Positions 53,931 to 63,370 are shown, counted from the stretch's first letter. The stretch: DNA of 64,000 nt from Ilumatobacteraceae bacterium (GCA_025463305.1 JAOBWK010000095.1:62001-126000), one strand, 5' to 3'. The notes: generated from the sequence alone by a model not told the origin. Program-made: numbers and translations.

Positions 53931-54722
53931 ATGCACCTGCAGCTGCAGCACAAGACGGCGCTCGTCACCGGCGGCAGCCGGGGCATCGGCCGAGCCATCG
54001 CCCACGACCTCGCGGTCGAAGGTGCCCGGGTCGCGATCTGCGCGCGCGACGGCGAAGCGGTGGCGGCGACCGCGCAGCAGCTGCGCGACGAGACGGGGGC
54101 GGAGGTGATCGGCCTCGTTGCCGACATGTCGTCGCGCGATGCGATCGTCGAGCTCGTCGACCGCGTGGCGCAGGCGTTCGGTCCGGTCGAGATCCTCGTC
54201 AACAACGCCGCCACGGCTGCCGGCCGGGCCGCCCCACCGAAGCTGCCCGAGATCACGCGCGACGCGCTGCTCGCCGAGATCGACGTCAAGGTGCTCGGCT
54301 ACCTCTTCGCCGCCCAGGCCGTCGCCCCGGCGATGCGCGAGGTGCAGTGGGGGCGGATCATCAACATCGCCGGGCTCGCCGCGGTGTCCACCGGCTCCAC
54401 CATCGGCTCGATCCGCAACGTCGCCGTCGCCGCGCTCACCAAGAACCTCGCCGACGAGCTCGGTCCGTTCGGCATCACCGTGAACTGCGTGCATCCCGGC
54501 CTCACCCGCACCGTGCGCTCGACGGACGTCGCCGACGAGACCGCCGCCGCGCAGGCACGTGCGATCGAGGAGCGGATCCCGCACAGCAACAGCATCCGGC
54601 GGATGATCGACGACACCGATCTCGCGCCGCTCGTGACCTTTCTGGCGTCCCCACTGTCGTTCGTGGTCAACGGCTCGATGATCGATGCCGCCGGCGGCAC
54701 GCCCGGCGTGATCCGCTACTGA
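53931..54722 (+). CDS. SDR-family protein lacking the YxxxK active site
   Basis: A 263-residue short-chain dehydrogenase/reductase-fold protein with cofactor motif TGGSRGIG and NNAA (usually NNAG). Where YxxxK should be, just before AVAALTKNLADELG, the sequence reads GSIRN, so both Tyr and Lys are missing. The rest, including NCVHPGLTRT and the C-terminal NGSMIDAAGG, is normal. It could be a non-oxidoreductase or use different residues. ATG 53931 lies 18 bp after the serine hydrolase stop. Confidence 0.85.
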   Translation: MHLQLQHKTALVTGGSRGIGRAIAHDLAVEGARVAICARDGEAVAATAQQLRDETGAEVIGLVADMSSRDAIVELVDRVAQAFGPVEILVNNAATAAGRAAPPKLPEITRDALLAEIDVKVLGYLFAAQAVAPAMREVQWGRIINIAGLAAVSTGSTIGSIRNVAVAALTKNLADELGPFGITVNCVHPGLTRTVRSTDVADETAAAQARAIEERIPHSNSIRRMIDDTDLAPLVTFLASPLSFVVNGSMIDAAGGTPGVIRY

Positions 54723-54740
54723 CCCGCGTCTCGCCGGCTG

Positions 54741-55403
54741 TCAGAGGCCGGAGTCGGCGAGGGCCCGGCCGAGGGCGACGCCGCACTCGGCCACCGCGCG
54801 ACCGAAGCGCTTGCCCGGCTGGCGGGTGAGGCGCTCGACCGGGCCGCTCACGCTCACCGCGGCGATGATCAACCCGTCGCGGGCGAGCACCGGCGCCGAC
54901 ACGGACGCGACGCCGGGCTCGCGCTCCTCGACGCTCTCGACGTAGCCGACGCTCGGCCGGGACGTCGCCAGCAGCACCCGGCCGGCCGAACCGATGCCGA
55001 GCGGCAGCCGGGCACCCTCGGGCACGATCCAGCGCAGGCCGTGGGGCGATTGCAGGGAGAGGACACAACGACGCTCGTCGCCCTCGCGGACGAACAGCTG
55101 CACGCTCTCCCCTGTCGCATCACGCAGCCCGACGAGCAGCGGACGGGAGATGTCGGCGAGCGGGAACGCGTCGGCCGCCGCCCGCCCCAACGCGATCAGC
55201 TCGAAGCCGAGGCAGAACCGCCCGGCCGCGTCGCGACGCACCAGACCGTGCTCCTCGAGCGCCACGGCGAGCCGGTGCGCGGTGGCGCGGGGCATGCCGG
55301 TGGCGTGCTGCAGCTCGGCGAGCCCGAGCGGACCACCGTCGCGGAGGGCGCGCAGCACACCGACCGCCTTGTCGAGCACGCCAACACCGGATACGCTGTC
55401 CAT
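54741..55403 (-). CDS. IclR-family regulator, probable leuCD regulator (LtbR/NdgR type)
   Basis: A 220-residue IclR protein: N-terminal winged helix (about 10-70: VGVLRALRDGG, ELQHATGMPRATAHRLAVAL) and C-terminal effector domain (PRSVGYVE-like region, VSAPVLARDGLIIAAVSVSG). It is divergent from leuC across 67 bp. In Corynebacterium and Streptomyces, IclR proteins in exactly this position (LtbR, NdgR) control leuCD and other amino acid genes, so the same role is inferred here. ATG 55403. Confidence 0.88.
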   Translation of the reverse strand: MDSVSGVGVLDKAVGVLRALRDGGPLGLAELQHATGMPRATAHRLAVALEEHGLVRRDAAGRFCLGFELIALGRAAADAFPLADISRPLLVGLRDATGESVQLFVREGDERRCVLSLQSPHGLRWIVPEGARLPLGIGSAGRVLLATSRPSVGYVESVEEREPGVASVSAPVLARDGLIIAAVSVSGPVERLTRQPGKRFGRAVAECGVALGRALADSGL

Positions 55404-55470
55404 TGAACGGGAACTCTATCCCATGATTTGAGACACCGCCTACCGACACATGAAAGTGAGATGCGACACC
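55404..55470. promoter_or_regulatory. Divergent IclR-regulator / leuCD control region
   Basis: A 67-bp spacer carrying both promoters. It contains the inverted repeat GGGAACTCTATCCC and two similar half-sites TGAGACACC and TGAGATGCGACACC. These are candidates for the IclR-type operator; none was matched to a known consensus. Confidence 0.4.
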
Positions 55471-56898
55471 ATGCCATCGACACTGCCGCAGAAGGTCTGG
55501 GACCGCCACGTGGTCCACAGCGCACCCGACGAGCCGGATCTGCTCTACATCGATCTCCACCTCATCCATGAGGTCACCAGCCCGCAGGCGTTCGACGGTC
55601 TGCGCCTCAGCGGCCGTCAGATCCGTCGCCCCGATCTGACGATCGCCACCGAGGACCACAACGTGCCCACCGAGCACATCGATCAGCCGATCGCCGATCC
55701 GATCTCGGCCCGCCAGGTGGAGGTGCTGCGCGAGAACACCAAGGAGTTCGGCATCACCAACTTCCCGATGGGCGATCCGCTCCAGGGCATCGTCCACGTG
55801 ATCGCACCGGAGCAGGGCCGCACGCTGCCGGGCATGACGGTGGTGTGCGGCGACAGCCACACCGCCACCCACGGCGCGTTCGGCGCACTGGCGTTCGGCA
55901 TCGGCACCAGCGAGGTCGAGCACGTGATGGCCACCCAGACCCTGCCGCAGAGCCGACCGAAGTGGATGGCCGTCAACGTCGAGGGCGAGCTCCCGGCCGG
56001 CGTCACGGCCAAGGACGTGATCCTCGCGATCATCGGCGAGATCGGCACCGGCGGCGGCATCGGCCACGTCATCGAGTACCGCGGCTCGGCCATCCGCGCG
56101 CTGAGCATGGAGGGCCGGATGACGGTCTGCAACATGAGCATCGAAGCCGGCGCGAAGGCCGGCCTGATCGCACCCGACGAGACCACGTTCGAGTACCTGA
56201 AGGGTCGCGCCAATGCCCCGAAGGGCACCGACTGGGATGCGGCCGTGGAGGACTGGAAGACCCTGCAGACCGACGAGGGCGCGGTGTGGGACAAGGAGGT
56301 CACCATCGATGCGACGACGCTGACCCCGTTCGTCACGTGGGGCACCAACCCCGGTCAGGTGCTGCCGATCAGCGCGAGCGTGCCGTCGCCCGACAGCTAC
56401 ACCGATCCCACCGCACGCGACACCGTCGCCCGGGCGCTCGAGTACATGGGCCTCACCGCCGGCACGCCCATCCGCGACATCGCCGTCGACACGGTGTTCA
56501 TCGGCAGCTGCACCAACAGCCGCATCGAGGACCTGCGCGCCGCCGCCGCGGTCATGCAGGGCCGCACCGTCACCGCCAAGCGGGTGATGGTGGTGCCCGG
56601 CAGCCACGCTGTCAAGGCGCAGGCCGAGGCCGAGGGCCTGCCGGCGATCTTCACCGCCGCCGGCGCCGACTGGCGCGAGCCGGGCTGCAGCATGTGCCTG
56701 GCGATGAACCCCGACAAGCTCGCCCCCGGCGAGCGCTCGGCCAGCACCAGCAACCGCAACTTCGAAGGTCGGCAGGGCCGCGGTGGTCGCACCCACCTGG
56801 TGTCGCCCGCCGTCGCCGCCGCCACCGCCGTCCTCGGCCACTTCGGCACGCCCGACGACCTCGCCGACATCACCGTCTCGACAGGAGCCCAGCAATGA
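55471..56898 (+). CDS. leuC: 3-isopropylmalate dehydratase large subunit
   Basis: A 475-residue aconitase-family subunit binding a 4Fe-4S cluster. Motifs: [38 protein letters not shown] (first cluster Cys) and [15 protein letters not shown] (two more Cys), NRNFEGRQG. It isomerises 2- to 3-isopropylmalate, and probably citramalate to 3-methylmalate. ATG 55471 gives the usual MPxTLxxKVWD start; ATG 55450 would add seven residues. Its stop overlaps leuD (ATGA). Confidence 0.95.
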   Translation: MPSTLPQKVWDRHVVHSAPDEPDLLYIDLHLIHEVTSPQAFDGLRLSGRQIRRPDLTIATEDHNVPTEHIDQPIADPISARQVEVLRENTKEFGITNFPMGDPLQGIVHVIAPEQGRTLPGMTVVCGDSHTATHGAFGALAFGIGTSEVEHVMATQTLPQSRPKWMAVNVEGELPAGVTAKDVILAIIGEIGTGGGIGHVIEYRGSAIRALSMEGRMTVCNMSIEAGAKAGLIAPDETTFEYLKGRANAPKGTDWDAAVEDWKTLQTDEGAVWDKEVTIDATTLTPFVTWGTNPGQVLPISASVPSPDSYTDPTARDTVARALEYMGLTAGTPIRDIAVDTVFIGSCTNSRIEDLRAAAAVMQGRTVTAKRVMVVPGSHAVKAQAEAEGLPAIFTAAGADWREPGCSMCLAMNPDKLAPGERSASTSNRNFEGRQGRGGRTHLVSPAVAAATAVLGHFGTPDDLADITVSTGAQQ

Positions 56899-57479
56899 AG
56901 CAGGTCCGCATCATCACCGGAACGGGTGTCCCGCTCAAGCGCAGCGATGTCGACACCGACCAGATCATCCCCGCCGAGTGGCTGAAGCGGGTGGAACGCA
57001 CCGGGTTCGAGAAGGGCCTGTTCGCGACGTGGCGCGACGATCGCAACTTCGTCCTCAACGACGAGCGCTACGCCGGTGCGTCGGTCCTCGTCGCCGGCCC
57101 GAGCTTCGGCGTCGGCTCATCACGCGAGCACGCGGTCTGGGCGCTGCAGCAGTACGGCTTCGACGCCATCGTCGCGCCGAGCTTCAGTGACATCTTCCGC
57201 AACAACTGCACCAAGAACGGCCTCGCGCCCGTGGCGGTGTCGATGGAAGCGGTGCAGAAGATCTGGGACGCGATCGACGCCGATCCCACGGTCGAGATCA
57301 CGATCGACATGGAGCGACTGCTCGTCGAGCTGCCATCGATCGGCTTCACCGAGCCGTTCCCGATGGAGATCCAGAACCAGTACCGGTTCCTCAACGGCCT
57401 CGACGACGTCGGCATCACGATGACCCACGCCGACGACATCACCAGCTACGAGGCCCACCGCCCCGCCTGGCTCCACTGA
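56895..57479 (+). CDS. leuD: 3-isopropylmalate dehydratase small subunit
   Basis: A 194-residue swivelling-domain partner of Leu[56 protein letters not shown]. The length is normal. ATG 56895 overlaps the leuC stop and has AGGAG about 9 bp upstream, so the two subunits are made together. Confidence 0.95.
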   Translation: MKQVRIITGTGVPLKRSDVDTDQIIPAEWLKRVERTGFEKGLFATWRDDRNFVLNDERYAGASVLVAGPSFGVGSSREHAVWALQQYGFDAIVAPSFSDIFRNNCTKNGLAPVAVSMEAVQKIWDAIDADPTVEITIDMERLLVELPSIGFTEPFPMEIQNQYRFLNGLDDVGITMTHADDITSYEAHRPAWLH

Positions 57480-57512
57480 CCCGTCACCACCTGAACCGAT
57501 CGGGTGGCGGGG

Positions 57513-58697
57513 TCAGACGAGGGCGTCGAACTCGGTGAGGTTGCGCAGCTTCGGGTTGTTCGAGAAGACCTCGATCGGCTTCGTGAACGGCAGGCGCAAC
57601 GCACGCTGCAGCACCGTGCACTGCACGTGCTGGTTGTACTCGGCGAGCGTGACCGCCCAGCCGTCCTTGCCGGCGCGGGCGGTGCGGCCGCTGCGGTGCA
57701 GGTAGGCCTTGCCGTCGGCGGCGGGCTCGTAGTGGATGACCGCGCCGATGTCGTCGATGTCGATGCCGCGGGCGGCCACGTCGGTGGCGACGAGCACGCT
57801 GATCTCGCCGGTGGTGAAGCGCTTCAGGGCCTTCTCACGCGACGGCTGGGGCAGATCGCCGTGGATCGCCTGGGCACGCACGCCGAGGTCCTGCAGCGCC
57901 TCGGTGGCCCGGTCGCAGACGCGCTTGGTGCCGCAGAAGACGATGACGCGCTCGAACGAGCTGGCGATCGACGCGACGACCTTGTCCTTGTCCATCCGGT
58001 GGACGGCGAGGAACAGGTGGAACATCGTGCCGACCGTGTCGGTGGGCTGGTCGATCGAGACCTCGATCGGGTCGGTGAGGTAGCGGCGCACGAGGTGGCC
58101 GACGTCGCCGTCGAGCGTGGCCGAGAACAGCATCGTCTGGTGCGGCCCGGTGATCTTGCGGAGGATCCACTCGACCTGCGGGGTGAAGCCGTCATCGGCC
58201 ATGCGGTCAGCCTCGTCGAGCACGAGGCACTCGATCTGGTCGAGGTCGAGCTCGTTGTTCTTGAGGAGGTCGATGAGCCGCAGCGGCGTGGCCACCACGA
58301 CCTCGACACCGTCATTGAGCTCGTCGATCTGCTTGTGCCGCGACGAGCCGCCGTAGACCGCGAGCACGCGATGTCCGCACGCGTTGGCGACGGGCTCGAG
58401 CACCTCGGCAACCTGGAGCGCGAGCTCGCGGGTGGGGACGAGGATCAGGCCGCGGGGCTTGTTCGGCTCGGCCTTGCCGGTGAGGCGGGCGAGCAGCGGG
58501 ATGCCGAACGCCAGCGTCTTGCCGGAGCCGGTGCGAGCGCGGCCGCACACGTCGTTGCCGGTGAGCGCGACGGGAATGGCTTCGGTCTGGATCGCGAACG
58601 GCTGCGAGAAGCCGGCAGCGGCGAGTCCGGCGTCGACGTCGGGGGGGACGCCGAGGGCCGCGAATCCGGTGGGGGTGTAGACGGTGGTCAGGGGCAC
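57513..58697 (-). CDS. DEAD-box RNA helicase
   Basis: A 394-residue DEAD-box helicase with Q motif (GFSQPFAIQTEAIP), motif I ARTGSGKT, Ia PTRELA, II DEAD, III SAT (FSATLDG), IV VIVFCGTK, V ATDVAARGIDI and VI HRSGRTARAGKDG. It lacks a long C-terminal extension, so it resembles RhlE-like core helicases. It probably remodels RNA in ribosome assembly or mRNA turnover. GTG 58697 is used; the open frame upstream has no helicase similarity. Confidence 0.92.
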   Translation of the reverse strand: MPLTTVYTPTGFAALGVPPDVDAGLAAAGFSQPFAIQTEAIPVALTGNDVCGRARTGSGKTLAFGIPLLARLTGKAEPNKPRGLILVPTRELALQVAEVLEPVANACGHRVLAVYGGSSRHKQIDELNDGVEVVVATPLRLIDLLKNNELDLDQIECLVLDEADRMADDGFTPQVEWILRKITGPHQTMLFSATLDGDVGHLVRRYLTDPIEVSIDQPTDTVGTMFHLFLAVHRMDKDKVVASIASSFERVIVFCGTKRVCDRATEALQDLGVRAQAIHGDLPQPSREKALKRFTTGEISVLVATDVAARGIDIDDIGAVIHYEPAADGKAYLHRSGRTARAGKDGWAVTLAEYNQHVQCTVLQRALRLPFTKPIEVFSNNPKLRNLTEFDALV

Positions 58698-58879
58698 GAT
58701 GGGCTCTCGGTGTTCGGGGACGTGGTCCACAGCGGGCCGATTCGGCCTGCGCCGTTGACCGCGACCAGCACCGAGGCGGGCTGGAAGGTCAGGCATGTTG
58801 GTCCCAGGGTACCGGTCGAGGTGTGCTGTCTGGTGTTTTGTCGGCTGGCCGGCGAGACGCGGCGGGTATTCTCGTTCGG

Positions 58880-60079
58880 GTGAACGTCGATCCGCCCACC
58901 GATCCGGTCTCCGCCGAGCTCCGCCCCGCGACGACGGCCATCACCGCCGGCCGCGGCGCGAACGGCACGTCGCTGGCCACGCCGCTGTGGTCCAGCAGCG
59001 TCTGGACGTCGTCGAGCCTGGTCGACGCCCGCCGCCGGGCCACCGGCCAGCGCGCCAAGGAGTTCTACGGTCGCTACGGCAACCCCACCGTGCGCGCCTT
59101 CGAGGAGGCCATCGCCGAGCTGGAGGGCGCCGAGGACGCACTCGCCTACGGCAGCGGCATGGGCGCGATCACGACGGTCATCCTGGCCCTCTGCGGCCAG
59201 GGCAGCCACATCGTCGCCCAGCGCCAGCTGTATGCCGGCACGCTCGCGTTCCTGCAGGGTCCGTGCCGCCGCTTCGGCATCGACGTCACCATCGTCGACG
59301 GCCTGCAGCCCGGCGCGTTCGCGGCTGCCGTGCAGCCCGGCAGGACGATGATGATCCTCGCCGAGACGCCGTCGAACCCGCTGCTCGAGCTGGTCGACCT
59401 CGCAGCGCTCGGCGCGATCAAGGGTCCGTTCAAGGTCGTCGACTCCACGTTCGCGACGCCGCTCGGCCAGCGCCCGCTCGACCACGGCATCGACCTCGTC
59501 ATCCACTCCGCCACCAAGGGCATCGCCGGGCACAACGACGCGACGCTCGGCGTCATCGCCGGCGAGCGCGAGCTGCTCAACGAGATCTGGGGCTACGGCG
59601 TGCTGCACGGCGCCACGCCCTCGCCGCACGATGCGCTCAACGCGCTGCGCGGCGTGCGCACGATGGCCGTGCGCATCGCCCACCAGGCCGGCTCGGCGCT
59701 GCAGCTCGCGAAGGAGCTGGCCGCCGACCCGAACGTCGAGGCGGTCTTCTACCCCGGCCTGCCCACCCATCCGCAGTACGACCTCGCCCAGCGTCAGATG
59801 AAGCAGAACGGCACGGTGCTTTCGTTCGCCGTCACGGGCGGCATCGACCACGCCGCGTCGGTGCTCGACCGGCTGCGGCTCGGCAAGGTCGCCACCTCGC
59901 TCGGCGGGCCGGAGACGTTGGTGTGCCATCCGGCCACCACCACCCACGCCAGCCTCACGCCCGACGAGCAGCGAATCGGCGGGATCTCGCCCGGCTTGCT
60001 GCGGGTGTCGATCGGCCTCGAGGATCCCAACGACCTCGTCGCCGACTTCCTGCAGGCGATCAGGATGCCCACGCCGTGA
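58880..60079 (+). CDS. Cys/Met-metabolism PLP-dependent enzyme (trans-sulfuration family)
   Basis: A 399-residue PLP enzyme of the cystathionine gamma-synthase / gamma-lyase / methionine gamma-lyase family. YGRYGNPTVRAFEEAIAELE and YGSGMGAITTVILAL bind PLP, and the Schiff-base lysine is K213 in HSATKGIAGHNDATLG. SLGGPETLVCHPATTTHASL is the substrate end. The member cannot be distinguished by eye. GTG 58880; divergent from the helicase gene. Confidence 0.88.
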   Translation: MNVDPPTDPVSAELRPATTAITAGRGANGTSLATPLWSSSVWTSSSLVDARRRATGQRAKEFYGRYGNPTVRAFEEAIAELEGAEDALAYGSGMGAITTVILALCGQGSHIVAQRQLYAGTLAFLQGPCRRFGIDVTIVDGLQPGAFAAAVQPGRTMMILAETPSNPLLELVDLAALGAIKGPFKVVDSTFATPLGQRPLDHGIDLVIHSATKGIAGHNDATLGVIAGERELLNEIWGYGVLHGATPSPHDALNALRGVRTMAVRIAHQAGSALQLAKELAADPNVEAVFYPGLPTHPQYDLAQRQMKQNGTVLSFAVTGGIDHAASVLDRLRLGKVATSLGGPETLVCHPATTTHASLTPDEQRIGGISPGLLRVSIGLEDPNDLVADFLQAIRMPTP

Positions 60080-60095
60080 CCCGGCCCGGCGTCCC

Positions 60096-60809
60096 ATGAC
60101 TCGCCCAGGGGTTGTCGTCCTCCACGGTCTGGGCGGCACGCCGCACAGCGTGCTGCCGATCACCGCGGCGCTGCACGGGGCCGGGTACGCCACCGTCGCC
60201 CCCACCCTGCCGGGCCACGGCACCCATCCCGACGACCTCATCGACCGCACGTGGGCAGAGTGGCTCGACTTCGTGCTGCACACCTGCGACGAGCTCGCCG
60301 GCCGACCAGACATCGGCACGCACGGGATCATCGTCGTGGGTCAGTCGATGGGCGCCTCGCTCGCGCTCACCGCCGCGTCGGAGCGGTCCGCGATCCGCGG
60401 TGTCGCCGTCATCAACCCCGTTGTCCGCGAAGCGGACCCCGACGCCACCGAGCACCTCGAGCACCTGATCTCGCGCGGCCGCACCATGCAGCCAGCCGGC
60501 GAGGCCGACCTGCGCGACCCCGACGCGCACGACAGCGCCTACGCCGACCTCGCCCTCACCGGCTTGCTCCAGCTGGGTGTCGGTGCCGACGCGGCTCGCG
60601 CTGCGCTGGCGTCCGTCAGCGTCCCGGTGTTCGTCGCGTCGAGCGATCACGACAACGTCGTCGACCCGGCGAGTGCCGACGATGTCGCAGCGGCGGTGGC
60701 CGGCCCGGTCACCCGCGTGCACCTGCCGAACAGCGGCCACGTCGCGGCGTTGGACCTCGATCGTCAGCTGCTCTGTCGCGAGCTGCTGAGCTGGGCCGCC
60801 GCCCTCTGA
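60096..60809 (+). CDS. Alpha/beta hydrolase (carboxylesterase-like)
   Basis: A 237-residue monoacylglycerol-lipase/carboxylesterase-like hydrolase. VVVLHGLGGTPHSVLPI is the oxyanion loop, VGQSMGASLAL holds the nucleophilic Ser, SSDHDNVV the acid and PNSGHVAALD the His. It resembles the Est30-type small esterases. ATG 60096 lies 16 bp after the PLP enzyme gene, so the two are probably cotranscribed. Confidence 0.85.
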   Translation: MTRPGVVVLHGLGGTPHSVLPITAALHGAGYATVAPTLPGHGTHPDDLIDRTWAEWLDFVLHTCDELAGRPDIGTHGIIVVGQSMGASLALTAASERSAIRGVAVINPVVREADPDATEHLEHLISRGRTMQPAGEADLRDPDAHDSAYADLALTGLLQLGVGADAARAALASVSVPVFVASSDHDNVVDPASADDVAAAVAGPVTRVHLPNSGHVAALDLDRQLLCRELLSWAAAL

Positions 60810-61053
60810 CGGCGTCCGCTCGCCCATCGTCGGACGGGTGCGAGCACTGCTGACCCGGTCAACCGATCTGACCGATGGATCAGCGACGGCTGGCTGATGG
60901 ATCAGCGAGTAGCGGCCCACGCGATGTGTCATTAACTTGTCCCCGCTGCACGGACCCGAGACACCTGTCCTCACCGAAACACGGGGGCCGAGCAGAAAGG
61001 AAACCGATCTCACTCCCCAATCCCCTGGCAACGTCGCCACGGAAGGAATCGCC
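60810..61053 (+). promoter_or_regulatory. Leader and candidate operator of the homospermidine synthase operon
   Basis: About 240 bp of non-coding DNA. GATGGATCAGCGA occurs twice (60874-60886 and 60896-60908), exactly 22 bp apart, about two helical turns. Downstream lies a GC-poor ATTAACTTGTCC and then about 100 bp of possible folded leader. The direct repeats look like a regulator binding site; no known riboswitch was identified. Confidence 0.4.
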
Positions 61054-61200
61054 ATGAACAACACCAACACCCGGTTCGATGCAACGGTCACCGCCGGTCG
61101 TAAGGGCATCGCATACGACTGGCAGAGCCTGATGGCCGCCGAGGGTGTTGCGGCGATCGAGGCCGAGCTCGCCGAGTTGGTGCTGGAGACGGCTGAATGA
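61054..61200 (+). CDS. 48-aa small protein coupled to homospermidine synthase
   Basis: A 48-residue ORF with ATG 61054, GGAAGG 8 bp upstream and a stop overlapping the next start (ATGA). It begins MNNTNTRFDATVTAGRKGIA and ends in an acidic helix (EAELAELVLETAE). There is no signal or membrane segment. The strong Shine-Dalgarno and overlap mean the ribosomes that make it are likely to continue into homospermidine synthase. It could be a small subunit, or a regulatory upstream ORF. I know of no described family. Confidence 0.65.
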   Translation: MNNTNTRFDATVTAGRKGIAYDWQSLMAAEGVAAIEAELAELVLETAE

Positions 61201-62657
61201 CGCTCGTCCCCCAGCGCGTGCTGGTGCTGGGGTGTGGTTCCGTTTCCCAAGCTGTCGTCCCGCTCCTGGTGCGTGACCTGGCCATCGCGCCGGACAGCAT
61301 CACGATCGTCGACATGGTCGACAACCGCGCGCGCGTCGCCGACTCGCTCGCCAAGGGCGTGCGCTACGAGCAGGACCAGGTGACGCCGGAGAACATCGAC
61401 GCGTTCCTGTCCGCCCACGTCGGCGGCGGCGACCTGCTGCTCGACCTGGCGTGGAACATCGACAACCCCACGATCCTCGAGTGGTGCCGGGATCACGACG
61501 TGCGCTACCTGAACACCTCGGTCGAGGTGTGGGACCCGTACCTCGACCTGCAGACGACGCACCCCGTCGACCGCACGCTGTACGTGCGGCACATGCAGCT
61601 ACGCAGGATGATGGCCCGCTGGGGCAGCAACGACGGCGCCACCGCGGTGCTCGAGCACGGCGCCAACCCCGGCCTCGTCAGCCACTTCGTCAAGCGGGCC
61701 CTCGGCGAGATCGCGACGAAGATCCTCAGCGACGGCATCGCCGGCTCCCGCGCCGCTGGCCTCGAGGCAGCACTCGCCGACGGCGCGTACAACGTGCTCG
61801 CCCACCTCACGGGCACCAAGGTCGTGCACATCAGCGAGCGCGACACGCAGATCACCGACGTGCCCAAGGAGTTCGACGAGTTCGTCAACACCTGGTCCGT
61901 CGACGGGTTCTACGAGGAAGGCGTCGCGCCGGCCGAGATGGGCTGGGGCACGCACGAACTGCGCCTGCCGCCCAACGCCTACACCCACGTCGGGGAGGGG
62001 CCGCGCAACCAGATCTGCATGGCCCAGCCGGGCATGAACACGTGGGTCCGGTCGTGGGTGCCGTGCGGTCCGATCCACGGGATGGTCATCCGCCACGGCG
62101 AGGCGCTGACGATGAGCGACCACCTCACCGTGTGGGACGACTTCGGCAACCCGCTGTACCGCCCCACCGTGCACTACGCGTACTGCCCGTCGGAGTCCGC
62201 GATCGCGAGCGTGCACGAGCTGCGCCAGGCCGACTGGAAGATGCAGAGCCGCCAGCGCATCCTCAACGACGAGATCACCTCCGGCCGCGACGAGCTCGGC
62301 GTGCTGCTGATGGGCCACGACTACACCAGCTGGTGGACGGGTTCGCTGCTGTCCATCGACGAGGCGAGGGCGATCCTGCCGGGCCAGAACGCCACCACCT
62401 TGCAGGTGGCCGGCAGCATCATCGGTTGTGTCACCTGGATGATCGAGAACCCGCACGCAGGTGTGCGCGTGCCCGACGAGCTGCCGTGGCAGGAGGTGCT
62501 CGCCGTCGCCGATCGCTACCTCGGCACGCAGCACTCCGGGCCGACGGACTGGACGCCGCTGCGCGATCGCAACGACCTGTTCCCGGTGTTCGGCAACGAG
62601 AGCGACGGGCTGGATCTCGGCGACCCGTGGCAGTTCACCAACTTCCTCGTGCGGTGA
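61197..62657 (+). CDS. hss: Homospermidine synthase
   Basis: A 486-residue saccharopine-dehydrogenase-like homospermidine synthase, which forms sym-homospermidine from two putrescines or from putrescine and spermidine via NAD. The N-terminal Rossmann motif is VLVLGCGSVSQAVVPLLV. It has DLLLDLAWNIDNPTILEWC, YLNTSVEVWDPY, EHGANPGLVSHFVKRAL and WGTHELRLPP, typical of the bacterial enzyme. Length is near the 470-480 norm. The start overlaps the 48-aa ORF. Confidence 0.92.
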   Translation: MTLVPQRVLVLGCGSVSQAVVPLLVRDLAIAPDSITIVDMVDNRARVADSLAKGVRYEQDQVTPENIDAFLSAHVGGGDLLLDLAWNIDNPTILEWCRDHDVRYLNTSVEVWDPYLDLQTTHPVDRTLYVRHMQLRRMMARWGSNDGATAVLEHGANPGLVSHFVKRALGEIATKILSDGIAGSRAAGLEAALADGAYNVLAHLTGTKVVHISERDTQITDVPKEFDEFVNTWSVDGFYEEGVAPAEMGWGTHELRLPPNAYTHVGEGPRNQICMAQPGMNTWVRSWVPCGPIHGMVIRHGEALTMSDHLTVWDDFGNPLYRPTVHYAYCPSESAIASVHELRQADWKMQSRQRILNDEITSGRDELGVLLMGHDYTSWWTGSLLSIDEARAILPGQNATTLQVAGSIIGCVTWMIENPHAGVRVPDELPWQEVLAVADRYLGTQHSGPTDWTPLRDRNDLFPVFGNESDGLDLGDPWQFTNFLVR

Positions 62658-62697
62658 TCGCGGGAACCGTCCGCGCGGCTGCGAACGTCAGACCACC

Positions 62698-63315
62698 ATG
62701 TTCCGAACCACCTCGCTCCTGATCGCTGCCGTCGCCGTTGTCGCCCTGTCGGCCTGCGGCAGCTCCGATCAGACCTCCAGCACCACGCCCGGCACCGCGG
62801 CACCCGTCGCCACCGCCGCACCCGTCGCCACGGCAGCACCCGTCGAGACCGGTGCACCCGTCGAGACCGCTGCACCCGTCGAGACCGCTGCACCGGTCGC
62901 CACGGCCGCACCCGTCGCGACGGCCGTGCCGCTGACGACCGGGGGGCCCAACTACAACGATCCGACGTCGCTGATCGGCCGCACCTGGGTGCCTGCGAGC
63001 TTCATCACGGTCGGTCCGCTCGACGACATCCCCGCCACCCTCGGGGCGACGGTCGTGTTCGGCGCCGACGGCAAGGTGCTGATCGACACCGGCTGCAACA
63101 CCGGGTCGGCCACGTACACGCTCGCCGGATCGCAGATGACGATCGGTCCGATCGCGCTCACCAAGCAGGCCTGTGCCGACGACGTCATGCAGCTGGAGAC
63201 GAAGATCACCGGGCTGCTCGAGATGCCGTCGTACTGGTCGGTCGACGGCGAAACCCTCACCGTCTACCCGGCCAACGTCTCCGACAGCGGCATCCGCTTC
63301 ACCGCCTCGGCGTGA
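62698..63315 (+). CDS. META-domain lipoprotein with APVxTA repeats
   Basis: A 205-residue lipoprotein: signal MFRTTSLLIAAVAVVALSAC, then eight copies of a six-residue repeat APV(A/E)T(A/G) (about residues 33-80), then a META/HslJ-like domain (LIGRTWVPASFITVG, GCNTGSATYTLAGSQMTIGP, TKQAC). META domains occur in envelope stress and heat-shock lipoproteins; the role is unknown. ATG 62698. Confidence 0.83.
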   Translation: MFRTTSLLIAAVAVVALSACGSSDQTSSTTPGTAAPVATAAPVATAAPVETGAPVETAAPVETAAPVATAAPVATAVPLTTGGPNYNDPTSLIGRTWVPASFITVGPLDDIPATLGATVVFGADGKVLIDTGCNTGSATYTLAGSQMTIGPIALTKQACADDVMQLETKITGLLEMPSYWSVDGETLTVYPANVSDSGIRFTASA

Positions 63316-63370
63316 CGTCTGAGTGCGTGATGTCGTGCCGCAGACGACATCACGCGGTCAGTGACGCCGA

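Noticed and set aside
60953..61053. SAM, guanidine or similar riboswitch upstream of hss
   Set aside because: Fragments such as CCTGGCAACG and ACACGGGGG recall riboswitch motifs, but the conserved cores are not present in order.
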